Shown: one piece after another, positions 61,890 through 64,000 of the stretch | Layout of the letters: each line of letters begins with the position of its first letter | How positions within the stretch are numbered: position 1 is the first letter of the stretch | NCBI GenBank assembly: GCA_963819785.1 | Contig: CAWFXW010000020.1 | Location: 310,001-374,000, forward strand | Reading direction: 5' to 3' | Origin: Palsa-504 sp963819785 | Lineage (GTDB): Bacteria > Actinomycetota > Actinomycetes > Streptosporangiales > Streptosporangiaceae | Length of the DNA: 64,000 nucleotides | Notes under the pieces: generated by a model | Told to the model about the DNA's origin: nothing | The model's database searches: none | What the model saw: only the letters and a program-made list of their open reading frames with translations | Made by a program: the position numbers and the translations under genes

Positions 61890-63323
61890 CAGGTGTCCTT
61901 GCTCTTCTGGCCGCCTCCGGCGGCGGGGCTCTTCTGGCCGCCTCCGGCGGCGGGGCTCTTCTGGCCGCCTGCGGCGGCGGGCTCAGTTCTGACCGTGGCG
62001 AGCACCTCGTCGCGCAGGGCGGCCATGGCGGTCTCGGTGTCCGCCTCCACGTTCAGGCGCAGCAGCGGCTCGGTGTTGGAGGGCCGCAGGTTGAACCACC
62101 AGCCGGCGGAGCTGACCGTGAGCCCGTCGAGTTCATCGGTGGTCACGCCGGGCCGGCGCGAAGACCCGCTTGACCCGCGCGGTGGCCTCGGCCTGGTCGG
62201 TCACCTCGGAATTGATCTCCCCGCTGGCGTGGTACCGGGAGAAGCCGGCCATCAGCTGGCTCAGCGGCTTGGCCTGACCGCCCAGGGCGGCCAGGGTGTG
62301 CAGCGCGGCGAGTATGCCCGAGTCCGCGAACCAGAAGTCCCGGAAGTAGAAGTGACCGGAGTGCTCGCCCCCGAACACCGCGCCGGACTCGGCCATCTTG
62401 GCCTTGATGAACGAGTGGCCGACCCGGGTGCGCACCGGGACGCCGCCGTGCTCGGCGATGATCTCCGGCACCGCGCGGGAGGTGATCAGGTTGTGGATGA
62501 TCGCCGCGCCGGGCTCGCGGGCCAGTTCACGCACGGCGATCAGCGCGGTGAGCGCCGAGGGCGAGACGACCTGGCCGCGCTCGTCGACCACGAAGCACCG
62601 GTCGGCGTCGCCGTCGAAGGCGAGCCCCACGTCGGCGTGCTGCTCCACCACCGCCCGCTGCAGGTCGCGCAGGTTCTCCGGCTCGATCGGGTTGGCCACG
62701 TGGTTCGGGAACGTGCCGTCCAGCTCGAAGTAGAGCGGGATCAGCGTGATCGGCAGCCCCTCGAAGACCTTCGGCACGGTGTACCCGGCCATCCCGTTGC
62801 CGGCGTCCACGGCCACGGTGAGCGGCCTGATCTCGGAGATGTCGACCAGCTTCCTGACGTACTCGGCGTAGCCGGGCAGCAGCTCCACGGTCTTGATCGA
62901 GCCAGGGACGGGGGCTGGAGGAAGGGCCCGTTCCGCCAGATCTTTTATGTCTTTAAGGCCCGTCTCGATGCCGACCGGCTTGGCACCGGCGCGGCACAGT
63001 TTGATGCCGTTGTACTGGGGCGGGTTGTGGCTGGCGGTGACCATCGCGCCCGGGATGCCGAGGTCGCCGCTGCCGTAGTAGAGCATGTCGGTGGAGCCGA
63101 GGCCCGCGGCCAGCACGTTGGCGCCCTGGGCGGCCGCGCCCCGGCCGAACGCGGCGGCGAGCGGGCCCGAGGTGGCGCGCATGTCGTGGACGGTCAGGAT
63201 CGTGCCGGCGCTGGTCACCTTGGCGAACGCCGCGCCGATGGCCTCCGCGGTTGCCTCGTCGAGCTGATCCGGGACGACGCCCCTGATGTCATAAGCCTTG
63301 ACGATGCTCGCGAGGTCACCCAC
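61889..63323 (-). CDS. manB: Phosphomannomutase/phosphoglucomutase, frameshifted
   Basis: About 475 residues after correction. From ATG 63323: KAYDIRGVVPDQLDE, active-site serine loop VTASHNPPQYNGIKL, metal site LAFDGDADRCFVVDERG, and sugar-binding FGGEHSGHFYFRDFWFADSG. Near 62150 the frame shifts from VKRVFAPA into TTDELDGLTVSSAGWWFNLR, which carries the phosphate-binding RPSNTEPLLRLN. One missing base explains the shift. The C-terminus is a QKSPAAGGG repeat. It makes mannose-1-phosphate or glucose-1-phosphate for cell-wall polysaccharide. Its position equals M. tuberculosis Rv3257c. Confidence 0.9.
61901..61981 (-). repeat. 27-bp tandem repeat at the phosphomannomutase 3' end
   Basis: Three copies of a 27-bp unit starting GCTCTTCTGGCCGCCT at 61901, 61928 and 61955 encode QKSPAAGGG repeats. 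They come after the last conserved domain of the enzyme. Confidence 0.85.
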
Positions 63324-63378
63324 TGCAGGACACGCCTCCCGTTTGCGGCTAGCCCGGGCCGGGCCTTACCTCGCGAGC

Positions 63379-63762
63379 CTATCCGTCTTGCGGGGGGCCC
63401 GAGCGCAGCACTCGCAGGTGGCCGCGGCGGCCGACCTCGACGCCCTGGCCGACGGGCTCCTTGTCTTTGTCGTTGCTTAGGTCTTTGCTGAGGCGGCGCT
63501 GGGGCTGGGTCTCCATGACCGCGTTGGCCAGCGCCTCCAGGTCGTCGGCGCGGTCCTGGTCCGGATCCACGGGCAGCCGCACCACGTCCCAGCCGCGCGG
63601 CGCGGTCAGCCGGGTGGCGTGCTTCTCGCACAGGTCATAGCAGTGCGGCTCCACGTAGGTGGCCAGCGGGCCGAGAACCGCGGTGGAATCGCGGTACACG
63701 TAGGTCAGCGTGTATACCGGCGGATGCTTGCATGCGGTGCGCGAGCAGCAGCGAAGACTCAC
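63379..63762 (-). CDS. DUF3499 family protein
   Basis: 127 residues from GTG 63762 (GTG 63780 is an alternative). Conserved core: LRCCSRTACKHPPVYTLTYV, YRDSTAVLGPLATYVEPHCY and DLCEKHATRLTAPRGWDVVR. The cysteine/histidine pairs suggest a zinc site. The C-terminus ends GRRGHLRVLRSG, as usual for this actinobacterial family. It lies upstream of the phosphomannomutase gene, 55 bases away on the same strand, as in M. tuberculosis. Function unknown. Confidence 0.85.
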   Translation of the reverse strand: MSLRCCSRTACKHPPVYTLTYVYRDSTAVLGPLATYVEPHCYDLCEKHATRLTAPRGWDVVRLPVDPDQDRADDLEALANAVMETQPQRRLSKDLSNDKDKEPVGQGVEVGRRGHLRVLRSGPPQDG

Positions 63763-64000
63763 CCAGCCCACCTCGCTCACATCACCGTGACGGATTTTCT
63801 GCCCGGAAGGACGGCGTCGGATACACCCGTGACGGTATCCGCCCGCGGACGGTAACGCCATCACCCCGCCCTGGTGCGGTTCTCGTGTCGCGCTCTGTCC
63901 CTTATGGTCCTTCGTTGTCGCGTGCCGGTGGCCTGGTGCGGGGTGAGGCTTGGGGTGGGGGCGCGATCTTATACGCTCGGTAGCTGTGCAGACGGGCGAA
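63763..64000. other. Right end of the window, no supported gene
   Basis: The DUF3499 frame is open to about 63864, but the extra residues are not family-like. From 63865 to the end I see no gene. TTATAC at about 63970, followed by a GTG near 63984, could be the start of a rightward gene outside the window. This is weak. Confidence 0.25.

Overview
This 64 kb window comes from the chromosome of a high-GC Gram-positive actinomycete. GTG starts are frequent, and several neighbourhoods match the conserved actinobacterial core: mrp-tatB-rseA-sigE-O-methyltransferase-DUF3117, prfB-ftsE-ftsX-smpB, secA-hpf-lpqB-mtrB-mtrA, and DUF3499-phosphomannomutase-Trm112-SIS protein. The gene content fits a filamentous actinomycete of the Streptosporangiales/Thermomonosporaceae type. 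That placement is inference, because no 16S gene is present.

Layout. 1-7.5 kb: the end of a DUF6758 gene, then six tandem same-strand paralogues of an uncharacterised secreted protein. Most are bracketed by strong hairpins, and four are preceded by a long conserved, structured 5' leader. This array is the most unusual system in the window. 7.5-13.3 kb: a decayed Nudix remnant, then mrp, the intact Nudix gene, tatB, an RseB-like lipoprotein, rseA, sigE, an O-methyltransferase and DUF3117. 13.5-17.2 kb: an MFS exporter, a half-MFS pseudogene and a MocR/PdxR-type regulator. 17.2-17.5 kb: tmRNA (ssrA). 18.2-20.0 kb: an ISKra4-like insertion sequence with 34-bp terminal inverted repeats and a frameshifted transposase. 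20.4-26.7 kb: a penicillin-binding-protein homologue that has lost its three catalytic motifs, then smpB, ftsX, ftsE, a small zinc-ribbon membrane protein and prfB (release factor 2 with an altered codon-recognition tripeptide).

26.8-39.8 kb is mainly metabolic: a lipoprotein, a very large NAD-dependent glutamate dehydrogenase, acetoacetyl-CoA synthetase, a HAD hydrolase, a small secreted protein, delta-1-pyrroline-5-carboxylate dehydrogenase, DUF6912, a Vsr-like endonuclease and a second HAD protein. PruA makes glutamate from proline and the NAD-GDH deaminates glutamate, so proline and glutamate catabolism lie close together. 39.9-52 kb is the secretion and envelope-signalling block: Rv3235-family protein, secA, a HGxxPAAW-like membrane protein, YcaQ-like glycosylase, LuxR-type response regulator, hpf, lpqB, mtrB and mtrA. 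52-55 kb: DUF72, uracil-DNA glycosylase and a polytopic membrane protein. 55-58.4 kb: two adjacent S-adenosylhomocysteine hydrolase paralogues and a MerR-like regulator. 58.7-63.8 kb: a tightly coupled phosphomannomutase / Trm112 / SIS / cation-efflux / methyltransferase cluster and DUF3499.

At least six otherwise intact genes carry apparent single-base frameshifts (transposase, gdh, HAD, pruA N-terminus, ung, phosphomannomutase). For most of them consensus-sequence error is more likely than true decay. G-tract palindromes and short tandem repeats are scattered between genes and also extend some coding sequences.
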